Made by a program: the position numbers and the translations under genes
The notes under the pieces: generated by a model
The model's input: only the letters and a program-made list of their open reading frames with translations
What the model was told of the DNA's origin: nothing
Database searches by the model: none
DNA from: Thioploca sp.
Lineage (GTDB): Bacteria; Pseudomonadota; Gammaproteobacteria; Beggiatoales; Beggiatoaceae
Assembly: GCA_012032555.1 (NCBI GenBank)
Contig: JAAUSR010000008.1
Coordinates: 1-64,000 of the forward strand
DNA: 64,000 nucleotides
Reading direction: 5' to 3'
In this document: positions 8,796-18,640 of the stretch, one piece after another
Layout of the letters: each line of letters opens with the position of its first letter
Numbering within the stretch: position 1 is the stretch's first letter

Positions 8796-9404
8796 ATGAT
8801 TGATTTTATAAAATTCATGAGAGAAATCACTCAGTCTGTCGCTCTCAAATCGATACTAATCGGATTAAGCTTATTACTATTATCTAATTTAGTTCATGGA
8901 GAATTTTCAATCAATTATGCTCAAACTCGTTTAGTTGATAATTTATATTTATTAGATGCAAAATTAAGTTATGAACTACCAGAAGTTCCGCTAGAAGCCT
9001 TACAAAATGGGGTAGCACTGACTTTTGTCCTCGCCATTGTAGTCGAACGGGAACGTTGGTATATGTGGGATGAACGAATTGCCGTATTAAAACAGCGTTA
9101 TCAACTTAAATATCATGCTTTTAGTAAACAGTATGTTCTCACTTATTTGAACACCGGTATTCAAGAAACCTTTCCCTCTTTAGAAGCCATTTTAACTCAA
9201 TTAAGCCAATTAGAGGATTTTCCTTTATTAGATAAACATTTAGTTGAGGCGAATGAAGTTTATTGGGTGCATTTGCAAACTTATTTAGATATTGAATCTT
9301 TACCGGTTCCTTTACGTCCTATTGCTTACCTTTCATCACAATGGCGCTTAAATAGTAATTGGTATTTATGTCCTTTACCCTCTCCCGAATCAGCACCGGG
9401 TTAA
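8796..9404 (+). CDS. DUF4390 domain-containing exported protein
   Basis: 202 residues with an N-terminal hydrophobic segment (about residues 15-33, ending VHG) that may be a signal peptide or anchor. The rest matches the DUF4390 pattern: alternating beta strands, VERERWYMWDERI, then YQLKYHAFSKQYVL. Genes of this family commonly lie between rsmB and an ntrY-type kinase in gammaproteobacteria, as here. Its biochemical role is not known; the arrangement suggests a periplasmic accessory of the two-component system. The start could also be the ATG at 8817. It overlaps ntrY by 37 bases. Confidence 0.8.
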   Translation: MIDFIKFMREITQSVALKSILIGLSLLLLSNLVHGEFSINYAQTRLVDNLYLLDAKLSYELPEVPLEALQNGVALTFVLAIVVERERWYMWDERIAVLKQRYQLKYHAFSKQYVLTYLNTGIQETFPSLEAILTQLSQLEDFPLLDKHLVEANEVYWVHLQTYLDIESLPVPLRPIAYLSSQWRLNSNWYLCPLPSPESAPG

Positions 9405-11509
9405 ATATCAGTATCACTATCATTTTTTTTGGAACCTTGTTGGGTTCTCTATTGATGATTGCTGAGGCACTCAGAAATTCTGAACATTTTGAACATTTAT
9501 ATTCAGTGTTATTACTGATCAATGCGGGTGCGTTGTTGGGTTTATTAGCTTTAGTTAGCCTGAATGTACATGCTCTACTGCGTCAAGTTTATAAAGGCAG
9601 AGCCGGGGCGCGACTCACTATGCGCTTGGTCAGTTTGATGGTGATACTTTCTACCGTTCCGGTACTGATTGTTTATTATTTCTCTTTAGAATTCGTCAAT
9701 CAGCGTTTAGATAATTGGTTCAATGTCAATATAGAAATCGCCTTAGAGTTAAGTCGTGCGGCTCTTAATGATCGCCTGAGTGAAGCTTTCAAACAAACGG
9801 ATGCTATTGCTAATGAAATCAGCCTGCTAGAAGATAAGGTTTTGGCTATACAATTAAACGAATTACGTAATCAGAGTGGTGCTTTAGAATTAACCCTATT
9901 AGCTACTAATGGGCAAATTATTGCCTCAAGTAGTGCTGATACCAGTCAATTATTGCCACATCGTCTCGATGAACACCTATTATTGCAATTCAAGCGTCGT
10001 AGCAACTATATTAGTTTAGAACCGCTGTTAGAACCGGGTTTAATTCGGGTCATTCTCAAATTAGGACAAGATCATCAAGAACGAATACTCTATGCGTTAT
10101 TTTTCATGACGGACCGCGTACGTGAATTAGCTAGAAACGTGGAAGCCTATAAAGAACGTGCCTATTTACATCAACCTTTTAAACTTAGTTTAAATTTGGT
10201 GTTACTCTTAGTGTTACTCCTCAGTTTATTTGGGGCAGTGTGGATGGCTTTATTTGTGGCTCGTCGTTTTGTGGAACCGTTAAGTCACTTGGCGGAAGGA
10301 ACTCAAGCCGTAGCTGAGGGTAACTATGAAAAACAATTACCGGTTAGCCAATTAGATGAGTTAGGCTTTTTAGTTCAATCCTTTAATGAAATGACTAAAA
10401 AAATCGCTCAAGCCCGTGATGAAGTCGAAAACAGTCAACAATTAGCAGAGAGTCAACGGATTTATTTAGAAACCGTGTTAGGGCATTTATCGTCTGGAGT
10501 TATTGCCCTGGATCACCAACATTGTTTACGAACAGCGAACGCCGCTGCTGATCAAATCTTAGGGTTACCTTTGACTCAATTACTTGGTCATACCCTAATT
10601 CAGTTACAAAATGATTACCCCATGTTATGTTCTTTATGTACGGCTATTCAACCTTATTTAAAGACGCATGCCCAAAATTGGCAAGAAGAAATGACTTGTT
10701 TTGGTAATACCGGTCGCAAAATTTTAATTTGTCGAGGTACCCGATTACAACTGTCATCAACCGCCGGATATCAAGAAGGATATGTCGTGGTATTTGATGA
10801 CGTGACTGCTTTAGTCACCGCTCAACGTGCGGCTGCTTGGAGTGAAGTTGCTCGTCGGTTGGCTCACGAAATCAAAAATCCTTTAACCCCTATTCAACTT
10901 TCGGCTGAACGATTGCGACATAAGTATTTACCCCGCTTGTCAGCTAGCGAAGCGGATATTTTAGATCGAATGACCCATACTATTATTCAACAAGTCGAAG
11001 CGATGAAAGAAATGGTCAATGCTTTTGCTGATTATGCTAAAACACCTATCATGCAGCGGCGTACTTTCGACCTCAATGAATTAATTAGGGAAGTACTTGA
11101 TTTATATCATCACATTCCTATTCCCATGATGACTCAGTTAGCCGTAATTCCCCTCATTTGTGCTGATCGTGGACACCTACGGCAGGTTTTACATAATCTC
11201 ATCAAAAATGCGCTTGAGGTACCGGTTAACGATAATGCTATCACGATTACAACACGCTATTTAACAGAATCAAGCTTTGAATGTATAGAATTACGCATTC
11301 AGGATCAGGGAGTTGGTATTCCCAAAGCATTACAAGAGCAAGTTTTTGAACCCTATTTCACGACTAAATCTAAAGGGACTGGTCTCGGCTTAGCCATTGT
11401 GAAAAAAATTATTGAAGAACAAGGTGGGATTGTTTGGATAGAAAATCATCCCGGTGCTTGTATAATTATCCGGTTACCGCTAGGAACTGAAGTCCTGTCG
11501 GTCAATTAA
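9368..11509 (+). CDS. ntrY: NtrY-like sensor histidine kinase
   Basis: 713 residues from the ATG at 9368. There are two or three membrane segments near residues 12-32, 45-65 and 88-106, a periplasmic sensor region, and another membrane segment at about 274-298. A HAMP domain follows (300-350), then a PAS domain (360-480), the phospho-acceptor H500 in RRLAHEIKNPLTP, and an ATPase domain with LHNLIKNALEV, DQGVGIP and KGTGLGLAIV. This is the NtrY/NtrX-type nitrogen or redox sensor architecture. The gene overlaps DUF4390 and is followed after 36 bp by ntrX, so the two are very likely co-transcribed and form a pair. The signal it senses cannot be inferred. Confidence 0.9.
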   Translation: MSFTLSRISTGLNISITIIFFGTLLGSLLMIAEALRNSEHFEHLYSVLLLINAGALLGLLALVSLNVHALLRQVYKGRAGARLTMRLVSLMVILSTVPVLIVYYFSLEFVNQRLDNWFNVNIEIALELSRAALNDRLSEAFKQTDAIANEISLLEDKVLAIQLNELRNQSGALELTLLATNGQIIASSSADTSQLLPHRLDEHLLLQFKRRSNYISLEPLLEPGLIRVILKLGQDHQERILYALFFMTDRVRELARNVEAYKERAYLHQPFKLSLNLVLLLVLLLSLFGAVWMALFVARRFVEPLSHLAEGTQAVAEGNYEKQLPVSQLDELGFLVQSFNEMTKKIAQARDEVENSQQLAESQRIYLETVLGHLSSGVIALDHQHCLRTANAAADQILGLPLTQLLGHTLIQLQNDYPMLCSLCTAIQPYLKTHAQNWQEEMTCFGNTGRKILICRGTRLQLSSTAGYQEGYVVVFDDVTALVTAQRAAAWSEVARRLAHEIKNPLTPIQLSAERLRHKYLPRLSASEADILDRMTHTIIQQVEAMKEMVNAFADYAKTPIMQRRTFDLNELIREVLDLYHHIPIPMMTQLAVIPLICADRGHLRQVLHNLIKNALEVPVNDNAITITTRYLTESSFECIELRIQDQGVGIPKALQEQVFEPYFTTKSKGTGLGLAIVKKIIEEQGGIVWIENHPGACIIIRLPLGTEVLSVN

Positions 11510-11545
11510 CTTAACGTCCATTTTCTCAAGCAAGTTGAAACGAGC

Positions 11546-12910
11546 ATGAGCATGACAGCCCATATTCTAGTCGTTGATGATGAACCGGCTATTGGTAGCC
11601 TCATAAAAGAAATCCTGGAAGACGAAGGTTTTCAGGTTAGTATTGCCGAGAATGGTCAATCGGCTCGTCAGTTACAACGGGAGTTGAGACCCGATTTAAT
11701 TTTATTGGATATTTGGATGCCCGATATTGATGGGATTACTTTACTCAAAGAATGGCGTGGCAGTGGTTTAATCGATCATCCGATTATCATCATGTCTGGA
11801 CACGGTAATATTGAAACGGCAGTAGAAGCCACCCGGTTAGGTGCTTATGATTTTATTGAAAAACCGCTCTCAACCTCGAAAATGTTAATTACGATAAATC
11901 GTGCCCTAGAAATGGCTTCTCTACAACGTGAGAACTTTGGATTACGCAAGCATATCGTCACTGAACCACTTGGGCATAGTCCAATCATGACCGCTTTACG
12001 AGAACAAGTTAAACGAATTAATCAGCATAATACGAGTGTGTTAATTAGTGGTGAATCGGGGAGTGGACGTACCTTATTTGCGCGCTATATTCATCAGAAT
12101 AGTCAAATACAGACTGAACCTTTTGTGCAAATGCGCGTGGCCGGTATGAGTTCAGATAACCAATTTATCGAATTATTTGGTCGCCGCGAGAGTAATCATA
12201 TTGCTCGTCTGGAGCAAGCCAATGGTGGAACACTATTTATTAAAGATATTGCTGACATGGATGATGCCGTACAGGCACGCTTATTAAACAGCCTAGAAAG
12301 TCAATCGTTTTTACCCAATGGGAGCACTGAACTCATTCCGCTTAAAGTACGCGTAATTGCCGCTACCGCTCATCATATTGAACAGGCGCTTACTGCCGGT
12401 CGATTACAAGAGGATCTTTATTATTATCTTAATATTATTCCTTTACAGATTCCACCTTTGCGTGAACATTGTGAAGATATTCCGGAACTACTCGAATTCT
12501 ACGTCAATCTATTTGTTAATCAGGAGAACCTTCCCTATCGTCATTTTACCGTGGCAGCACAAAATCGGTTACGTAATTATTCCTGGCCAGGAAATGTGCG
12601 CGAACTCAAAAATTTAGTGCAACGGTTACTTATTTTAGGTAATAATCATCACATTGATGTTGAAGAAATTGAACAAACTTTAACCCCTTCCTCTCGTCCA
12701 GCACCGGTGGGAAATTTATCCATTTATGATTTACCGCTGCGTGAAGCACGAGAACAATTTGAACGGACTTACTTAGAACATCAATTACAAGAAGTCGGTG
12801 GCAATGTCAGTAAAGTAGCTTCACGAGTCGGTTTAGAAAGAACCCATTTGTATCGTAAATTACGTGCTCTCGATATTGACCCGAAACAGTCATCTAAAAA
12901 TAAAAAGTGA
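11546..12910 (+). CDS. ntrX: NtrX-like response regulator with degenerate AAA+ domain
   Basis: 454 residues. Receiver domain 5-120 with phospho-acceptor D55 (LLDIWMPD) and the usual K in FIEKP. The central sigma-54-activator AAA+ domain is degenerate: the Walker A is GESGSGRT (169-176), with arginine in place of lysine; the sigma-54-contacting GAFTGA loop expected after FG at about 211-212 is missing; the Walker B reads GTLFIKDIAD instead of GTLFLDE. The C-terminal Fis-type helix-turn-helix (about 405-445, GNVSKVASRVGLERTHLYRKL) is intact. It is known that some NtrX proteins lack GAFTGA and work without sigma-54. Here ATP binding may be lost too, so it probably acts as a phosphorylation-controlled DNA-binding protein rather than a classical enhancer-binding protein. 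Confidence 0.88.
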   Translation: MSMTAHILVVDDEPAIGSLIKEILEDEGFQVSIAENGQSARQLQRELRPDLILLDIWMPDIDGITLLKEWRGSGLIDHPIIIMSGHGNIETAVEATRLGAYDFIEKPLSTSKMLITINRALEMASLQRENFGLRKHIVTEPLGHSPIMTALREQVKRINQHNTSVLISGESGSGRTLFARYIHQNSQIQTEPFVQMRVAGMSSDNQFIELFGRRESNHIARLEQANGGTLFIKDIADMDDAVQARLLNSLESQSFLPNGSTELIPLKVRVIAATAHHIEQALTAGRLQEDLYYYLNIIPLQIPPLREHCEDIPELLEFYVNLFVNQENLPYRHFTVAAQNRLRNYSWPGNVRELKNLVQRLLILGNNHHIDVEEIEQTLTPSSRPAPVGNLSIYDLPLREAREQFERTYLEHQLQEVGGNVSKVASRVGLERTHLYRKLRALDIDPKQSSKNKK

Positions 12911-13435
12911 TAAACCTAAAAGTAACTATAGTAAATATTTCAATGAAGTATATACTATATTTGTAATCAATGATTAAATGATTAATAGAGAATGAAATTG
13001 GGTAAAATCAAATTGATCATTAAAAATATTCAACTGACATGAAACGAAGGTTAACTTTCATCTTGAAGCCAGTAAAAAAATTGTTGATAGGTTATAAAAA
13101 ACGATAAAAATAAACTGGTACAATCTTAGAGAGTGCAAGTAATTGATTTGAGTCTAAGATAACTCCAAGCTAGGTTGAATAGGTTGAAAGGAGATGGTTT
13201 ATACCTTGAAACTAAAATTCAGGCATGTTCTCTCGCTACATTGTTTCCAATAGCAACAACCGACTAATTATTTGGAATGATAAGTCAAAGAGCACCACAG
13301 TAGAGATTTCTTTTAAATTTATTGATATCATTTATTTGGTACCCAGTTATGCCTGAGTGTGCAGAATCAAGAATAGAGTATTTACCTCTTTATTCAGACC
13401 ATCACTTGTTACCTCAATAGCTGGTAGGTAGGATA
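12911..13435. other. Intergenic, nothing recognised
   Basis: About 525 bp between ntrX and the hybrid kinase. A/T-rich; no open frame with coding character, RNA gene or clear hairpin terminator was seen. It presumably contains the promoter of the downstream kinase. Confidence 0.5.
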
Positions 13436-15744
13436 ATGGAAAAAACACCGATTGATACTTTACCACTATCAAAACGTCTTTCTTATCGACAGGCTCGCTT
13501 AGTCGTTATGATTGCTGTCGGGTTAGGCATGTTATTTAGCTTTTTACAGATTTACTTAGACTATTTTTCCACTCAAAAGGAATTTGATTCGACTATTAAT
13601 CAATTACTGGATACTATCAAACAACCGGCTATTCAAGCAGCGTATACTTTAGATCGGGGCTTAGCTGAAAAAGTCGTTCAAGGATTATTTCACTACCAAG
13701 CTATTTATAAGGTTGAATTGTTGGATGATAGTAAAGAAACTTTAGCTAAAGACCAAAAAGCACTCATTGAAACCCAATGGCGTTGGATCTCGGAGTTAAT
13801 TTTTGGTCAAGAAAGATCTATCAAATCCCCCTATTTTTACCACAAAACAGTCAATTTGGTTTACTTAAAGTCACTGTTGATACCCACTTTATTGCCATTA
13901 GTTTTCTAGAGAGAGGGTTGGTTATTTTGATGTCGGGATTGGCACGCCATTTGTTGTTAGCGGCTCTCTTACTGTACTTATTTCATTATATTGTAACTAA
14001 GCCACTGTTTAATATAGCAATTACTTTGGCCAGTCTTAATCCATTTCAACCGGAAAAAAACCATTTACCTTCTCCACCAGGACATGATGAAGATGAATTA
14101 GGGCAGTTAGTTAATTCTATCAATCAGTTATTGAAATTTATTCGCAAAGGGATTACCGAACGGGAACGCATTTTACAGGAGATAGAATCGGCTAAACAGG
14201 CTGCCGAAGCCGCTAATGAAGCTAAAACGCTATTCCTACAAAAAATGAGTCATGAATTGCGAACACCAATGAATGGTGTGATGGGAATGTTACAACTCAC
14301 CTTATATACTGAATTGACACCTACTCAACATGAGTATTTAGAAATCGCACAAACTTCTGGTGAGCACCTATCTGGATTAATAGATGATGTCTTAGATATT
14401 TCCACTATAGAGAAAGGTGAATTAACCCTGAAATGTGAACCGTTTGAAATCGGTAAAGTGGTTGAAGAAACTGCAGAATCTTTAGCAGAACAAGCCCACC
14501 ATAAACAGATAGAATTAATTACCCTAATCACTCCAGAAGTCCCTCAATGGGTTAAAGGTGATTGGGCGCGGTTTCGACAAATTGTTACTAATTTGTTAAG
14601 TAATGCGATTAAATTTACTAATCAAGGTGAAGTGTTTATTCAAGTCAATCCGACTTTAGTCGATGATAAACAAATCCTACTTTACTGTGAAGTATCGGAT
14701 ACCGGTATTGGTATTCCTAAAGAAATGCAGTCTTATATTTTTGATAAATTTAATCAGGGCGATAATTCATTAACTCGTCAACATGAAGGTGCGGGAATTG
14801 GTTTGACTTTGTCTAAACAATTAGTGGAGTTGATGGGCGGTAATATCAATGTCCAATCTGAGCCTGGGCAAGGAAGCACTTTTTGGTTTTCAGTCATGTT
14901 ACAACCAGTTGAACAGCCTGTTGTTTCACCAATATCAGATTATTTAAAGGCATTACGAATATTAATCGTTGAGGATAGTGCTAATCAACGTCGCGTTTTA
15001 AGTGAATACTTAACGCATTGGGAAATCGTTTATGATACCGCTGATACAGCGTCATTGGCATTGAATAAACTACGAACGGCCACTACCCAAAATAGACCTT
15101 TTGATATCGTTATTATTGACCAGAACTTACTTAACTTAGGTGGAGATAGTTTAAACCGTGTAATTAAAACCAATGTTAATATTATTAGCACTCGCCTAAT
15201 TATACTGACTTCCTTATTGGCTCCAACCCCGCCAACTGGTCCCGATATTTATTTAAGCAGACCGATCCGTCAAATGCAATTATATCAAGCTATTCAACAA
15301 GCAGCACAACTACAGTTGGTTCAACTTCCCCAGGTTATTGCCGCTGTCGAATCCTTATCTTTTCAGGGTGAACAAAAAAATATCTTACTCATAGAAGATA
15401 ATATTTTTAACCAAAAGATGACCATCAGTTGTTTTAAAAGACTTGGTTTACATGTTGATATTGTTCATAACGGACCCGAAGCTGTTTCTAAGCTCGCTCA
15501 AAGTCACTATGATGCTATTTTTATGGATTGTCAATTGTCAGAAAGTGATGGTTATGAAGCAACTCGTCTTATTCGGCAACAAGAAGGACCGGAGCGCCAT
15601 ATTCCCATCATTGCTATCACAGCTGATACCCCGGAACCCGACCAGGAACGTTATTCGGCTGCTTTAATGGATGACTATATTAGTAAACCGTTTAAATTAG
15701 AAACCCTAAGAGATATGGTACAACGCTGGATATTATCTTCTTGA
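13436..15744 (+). CDS. Hybrid sensor histidine kinase with two receiver domains, one-base frameshift
   Basis: The gene is read in two frames: 13436 to about 13825, then a second frame to 15744. Joining them at the AAA of 13823-13825 (one A missing) restores I-K-I-P-L-F-L-P without interruption, giving about 769 residues. Order: membrane segment (about 20-42), short periplasmic region with a YTLDRGLAEKVVQG motif, second membrane segment near 165-190, linker coiled coil, HisKA with KMSHELRTPMNG (H near 271), ATPase domain (DTGIGIP, GAGIGLTLSKQL), receiver 1 (LIVEDS, acceptor in IIDQNL), receiver 2 (LIEDN, acceptor in FMDCQL, and K in YISKPF). The order matches BarA/RpfC-like hybrid kinases. No dedicated output partner lies next to it. 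The break is probably a sequencing indel, but real inactivation is possible. Confidence 0.85.
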
Positions 15745-16003
15745 TTTATTACTATATTTTCTATTTAAAGTCATAATCAAACCGATTTTAATCCGATTAA
15801 TCATTAATGAGCAACAGAATATTTAATCATGTTGGCTCAACTGCTACCACTAAAAAACATAACTTATCAAAGTTTAAAATGAGATCTATCCAAGAATACC
15901 GTTAACACATCTTGATATGACTCGGTGGTTATGTAATACTTCTGGGGTTATTAAATATTTTCTACTTTTTTAGATTTAAATCAAAATAAGGAGGTATAAA
16001 TAA
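15745..16003. other. Intergenic with strong ribosome binding site at its end
   Basis: About 260 bp without a gene. It ends with AAGGAGGTATAAATAA before the ATG at 16004, an unusually perfect Shine-Dalgarno sequence that fixes the start of the next gene. Confidence 0.6.
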
Positions 16004-16735
16004 ATGTATCAGGTTCGGTTTTATAAGGGTGATTATCAATGGCGACAAAAACAAGCTAATCAAGACAAATGTGCTGCTTATGTCGAGCATCACTTTAATT
16101 CTTCACCCAGTATTCAATCAGACTACAGCGTGGTTATCACCGGTTACAATGCTTCTGAATTGAGTAAAAATTGGGGCAAGTCATATGCACTGCGAATTAG
16201 TAGAGAATTTGGCGCACCGCTTGGTGGAAAAAGTGGGTTATTAATAGGTGGTTACAATGGACGTGGTAATGGTAACCTCAAGTATACTTACATGCCGGCT
16301 ATTTTATTAGAACCCCTCTTTGCCAGTAATCCGATACAGGCGGAGTGGATTCGCAGTGCTGAGGGACAAGATAAATTAGCTAAGATCTTAGCAGACAGTA
16401 TTATAGAATTTTTTCCTGATGGGAGTTTAATTGGATTTAGTGTCGGACATAAATATAAGACTTCTCGTCCATCTGACCGTGGTGCACCACTTAACGGCGG
16501 TGGCGTGGAAGCAGATTATGCTGAGATAGTGATGGAAAAAGCCAAATCAGTACTTGAAAAGTTTAGCCCCTCCGCAGTACCAGTAACGCCGGTAGTTCCA
16601 ACTATGCCCACTAATGATATTCGAGTGATTAAAGATGGCAAAGAACTTTGGGTACACACTGATATCGATGAAGATGATGAGCTTATTTGGGATCCAGAAA
16701 ACCGCGTGCTATACATTTCTGGCCAAAGTACTTAA
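16004..16735 (+). CDS. N-acetylmuramoyl-L-alanine amidase-like protein
   Basis: 243 residues. The start is fixed by a perfect AAGGAGGT upstream. The first 165 residues have an Amidase_3-like pattern: CAAYVEHHFNS near the start, and MPAILLEPLFASNP at about residues 100-113, in which the glutamate and SNP match the VLLEPGFLSNP signature of zinc-dependent cell-wall amidases. There is no signal peptide and the first zinc-ligand histidine motif of the family is not obvious, so catalytic activity is uncertain. Residues 185-243 form a proline-rich linker and a short acidic tail (TDIDEDDELIWDPENRVLYI) that looks like a separate small domain. It is monocistronic. The enzyme assignment is moderate. Confidence 0.5.
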   Translation: MYQVRFYKGDYQWRQKQANQDKCAAYVEHHFNSSPSIQSDYSVVITGYNASELSKNWGKSYALRISREFGAPLGGKSGLLIGGYNGRGNGNLKYTYMPAILLEPLFASNPIQAEWIRSAEGQDKLAKILADSIIEFFPDGSLIGFSVGHKYKTSRPSDRGAPLNGGGVEADYAEIVMEKAKSVLEKFSPSAVPVTPVVPTMPTNDIRVIKDGKELWVHTDIDEDDELIWDPENRVLYISGQST

Positions 16736-16783
16736 TTAATCAGCTATTTATATAACCAATATAAAATTTATATACCCAAATTA

Positions 16784-16915
16784 AAATGCCAATTAAGTGC
16801 TCATATTTTTAACTTATTGAACCGGTTTGTTGGGTTTCGCTTCGCTCTACCCAACCTACCTAATTTATTGATTTATAAAAGCGTGTTTGAGTTTATTCAT
16901 TCACATTAAAATTAA
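16784..16915. repeat. Dispersed palindromic repeat, family A, copy 3
   Basis: GTTGGGT (16829-16835) pairs with ACCCAAC (16849-16855). The unit starts with 'atgccaattaagtgctcat' and continues with 'taatttattgattta' and 'gtttgagtttattcattcacattaaaatt', matching copies 1 and 2 near the window start outside the palindrome as well. Confidence 0.7.
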
Positions 16916-16958
16916 GTTTTATTTTTTATCCGGCCAATCATATCAATCCATTAACCAG

Positions 16959-16992
16959 AAAAGCACCTCAGCTTAAATTTAAGCGAGGTGCG
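16959..16992 (-). terminator. Rho-independent terminator of the FKBP gene
   Basis: On the minus strand GCACCTC pairs with GAGGTGC, with an inner GCTTAAATTTAAGC palindrome, followed by TTTT. It sits about 35 bp after the stop codon at 17028. Confidence 0.75.
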
Positions 16993-17027
16993 TCGGGTGT
17001 AATCAACCTTCTATACTAGCAAAAGCT

Positions 17028-18020
17028 TTATTCACTTGGTGGAGTAGTGGAAGATTCTGGTTGAGATTTTTCTGTAGAAGTTTCTTCAGAAGAGGAAGGT
17101 TGTTGAGAAGAATTTTCTGTGGTTTTATCTTCTGTAGCAGACGTAGAGTCTTTCTCATCAGTTGGAGATTTGGTTTCACTTGGCTGAGCTTGAGAAGTTG
17201 ATTCTGGTTGAGAACTGCTCTCTTCATCAGTAGATTGGGAATCAACTTTTTCCTCAGCTGGCGCTTTATCTTCCTCTACTGAATTGACTGAAATCAACTC
17301 AATATCAAAAATCAAGGTTGCACTTGGGCCAATTTTACCACCGGGTACACCCCGATCACCATAAGCTAATTTAGCTGGAATAAACAATTGCCATTTATCA
17401 CCTTCTTTCATCAATTGTAATGCTTCGGTCCATCCAGGAATGACTTGATTAACGGCGAAAGTAGCCGGTTTACCCCGTTTATAAGAGCTATCAAATTCAG
17501 TACCGTCGATTAAAGTACCCCGATAATGGGTAGTGACTTGATCAGTTGCTTTAGGGGTTTTACCGGTACCTTGAGTAATCACTTTATACTGCAACCCACT
17601 CGGTAAAGTAATAACTCCTTCTTTGGCTTTATTAGCGGTTAAAAAAGCTTCTCCCTCTTTAAGATTGGTTTCTGCTAACGCCTTGCGTTCTTCCGCTAGT
17701 TTGGCAAAACGCTCTTTCTGAAATTCTTTTAAAACATTGGCCATTTCTTCCGGAGTCAATAACGATTCTTTATCAGCGATCGCGTCTTGAATACCTTTCA
17801 TCAATAAATCTAAGTTTAGCTCAATTTCTTGTTTTTTCAAGCTACTACCAATATTTTGGCCAAAACTATAACTGAGTTTGTCTTGCTGATTACTGAGAAC
17901 TACCGGTTGTTTTTGGGGTTGAGCAACAGTTTCTTCTGAAGTTTCTTCTGCAGAGACCCATGTTATCAATGGGGTAGTTATTAAACCCATTGTCAATAAA
18001 ATATAACGAATTTTCATCAA
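17028..18020 (-). CDS. Mip/FkpA-type FKBP peptidyl-prolyl cis-trans isomerase with acidic low-complexity tail
   Basis: 330 residues. Signal peptide 1-24 (ITTPLITWVSA). The N-terminal dimerisation domain of Mip/FkpA proteins covers about 45-130 (DKLSYSFGQNIG, then long helices). The FKBP domain covers about 135-245 with LPSGLQYKVI, TTHYRGTLIDGTEFDSS, VIPGWTEALQLMKEGDKW and PAKLAYGDRG, containing the usual proline-binding aromatic and aspartate positions. It should catalyse proline isomerisation and act as a periplasmic chaperone. Residues 247-330 are a Ser/Thr/Glu/Pro-rich tail (SSSQPESTSQAQPSETKSP) not normally present in FkpA; it is probably disordered and its role is unknown. Own promoter and terminator. 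Confidence 0.9.
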   Translation of the reverse strand: MMKIRYILLTMGLITTPLITWVSAEETSEETVAQPQKQPVVLSNQQDKLSYSFGQNIGSSLKKQEIELNLDLLMKGIQDAIADKESLLTPEEMANVLKEFQKERFAKLAEERKALAETNLKEGEAFLTANKAKEGVITLPSGLQYKVITQGTGKTPKATDQVTTHYRGTLIDGTEFDSSYKRGKPATFAVNQVIPGWTEALQLMKEGDKWQLFIPAKLAYGDRGVPGGKIGPSATLIFDIELISVNSVEEDKAPAEEKVDSQSTDEESSSQPESTSQAQPSETKSPTDEKDSTSATEDKTTENSSQQPSSSEETSTEKSQPESSTTPPSE

Positions 18021-18398
18021 GATTCCTTAGTTTTCAATTGAGTTAAAGTTTATATCATACCTAATATAAAAGCGAGTTAACAAGACTCATCATTCCATTT
18101 TATAGTTATTAAAGCTTAATTATCTGAAAAAGGTGAATAAAAAAAACTCTATTTTCAGTGAACAGTTATCAGTTATAGCATAACTGAATGGTTAATAATT
18201 AACAGACCTGGAGTTGATAACAATCGCTTAATCGCTAATAGACATTATAACTATTCACTGATAACTGATATTATTTATAAAGATAATAACTATATAAGAA
18301 ATTTATTTTATACTATATTAATTAGTAGGTAGATATTCATTATAATTTCTGCTAGTAGATTAATTATCTGATAAACCTTAAGGAGAGGTTTTACCACT
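18021..18398. other. Divergent intergenic region with family B repeat
   Basis: About 380 bp between the minus-strand FKBP gene and a plus-strand gene pair. It holds a family B repeat at about 18150-18275 and otherwise no gene. An open frame on the minus strand (18308-18595) lacks a ribosome site and overlaps the more likely plus-strand gene. Confidence 0.5.
18150..18275. repeat. Inverted repeat element, family B, copy 1 (CAGTTATCAGT ends)
   Basis: Left end 'cagtgaacagttatcagttat' (about 18157-18176) and right end 'ataactattcactgataactgat' (about 18247-18269) are inverted versions of each other with few mismatches, about 70 bp apart. A second element with the same inverted CAGTTATCAGT termini lies at 56863-56996. 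The layout is that of a small non-autonomous mobile repeat. Confidence 0.5.
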
Positions 18399-18629
18399 AT
18401 GCAAACATATCTACTTAAGAAAGGCGTGTGCCCCTTCACACCGCCAATTGACCAATACTGGCATTCTTTTACAAGAGGTATAAATGATGCCACTAATAAT
18501 AAAAAAGTTATCTGGGCCTTTTTCTGGATAAATAATGACATAATAAAACAGAATGGTTCTGTTACCGGTGATGAAACTTTGTTATTTCTAGCCAAACGCT
18601 GCTGGCATAAGAATCCAAATAGAATTTAG
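18399..18629 (+). CDS. Small hypothetical protein upstream of the HTH protein
   Basis: 76 residues, not recognised. The ATG is preceded by AAGGAGAGG at good spacing, and the gene ends 11 bp before the next start, so the two may be one transcript. The sequence is rich in aromatic residues (QYWHSFTRG, WAFFWINND) with two or three cysteines and no membrane segment or signal peptide. Coding status rests on the ribosome site and position only. Confidence 0.45.
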   Translation: MQTYLLKKGVCPFTPPIDQYWHSFTRGINDATNNKKVIWAFFWINNDIIKQNGSVTGDETLLFLAKRCWHKNPNRI

Positions 18630-18640
18630 GGAGATATCTT

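Noticed and set aside
18308..18595. Minus-strand frame of 95 codons opposite the small 76-residue gene
   Set aside because: No ribosome site; the plus-strand frame has AAGGAGAGG and is next to the HTH gene.
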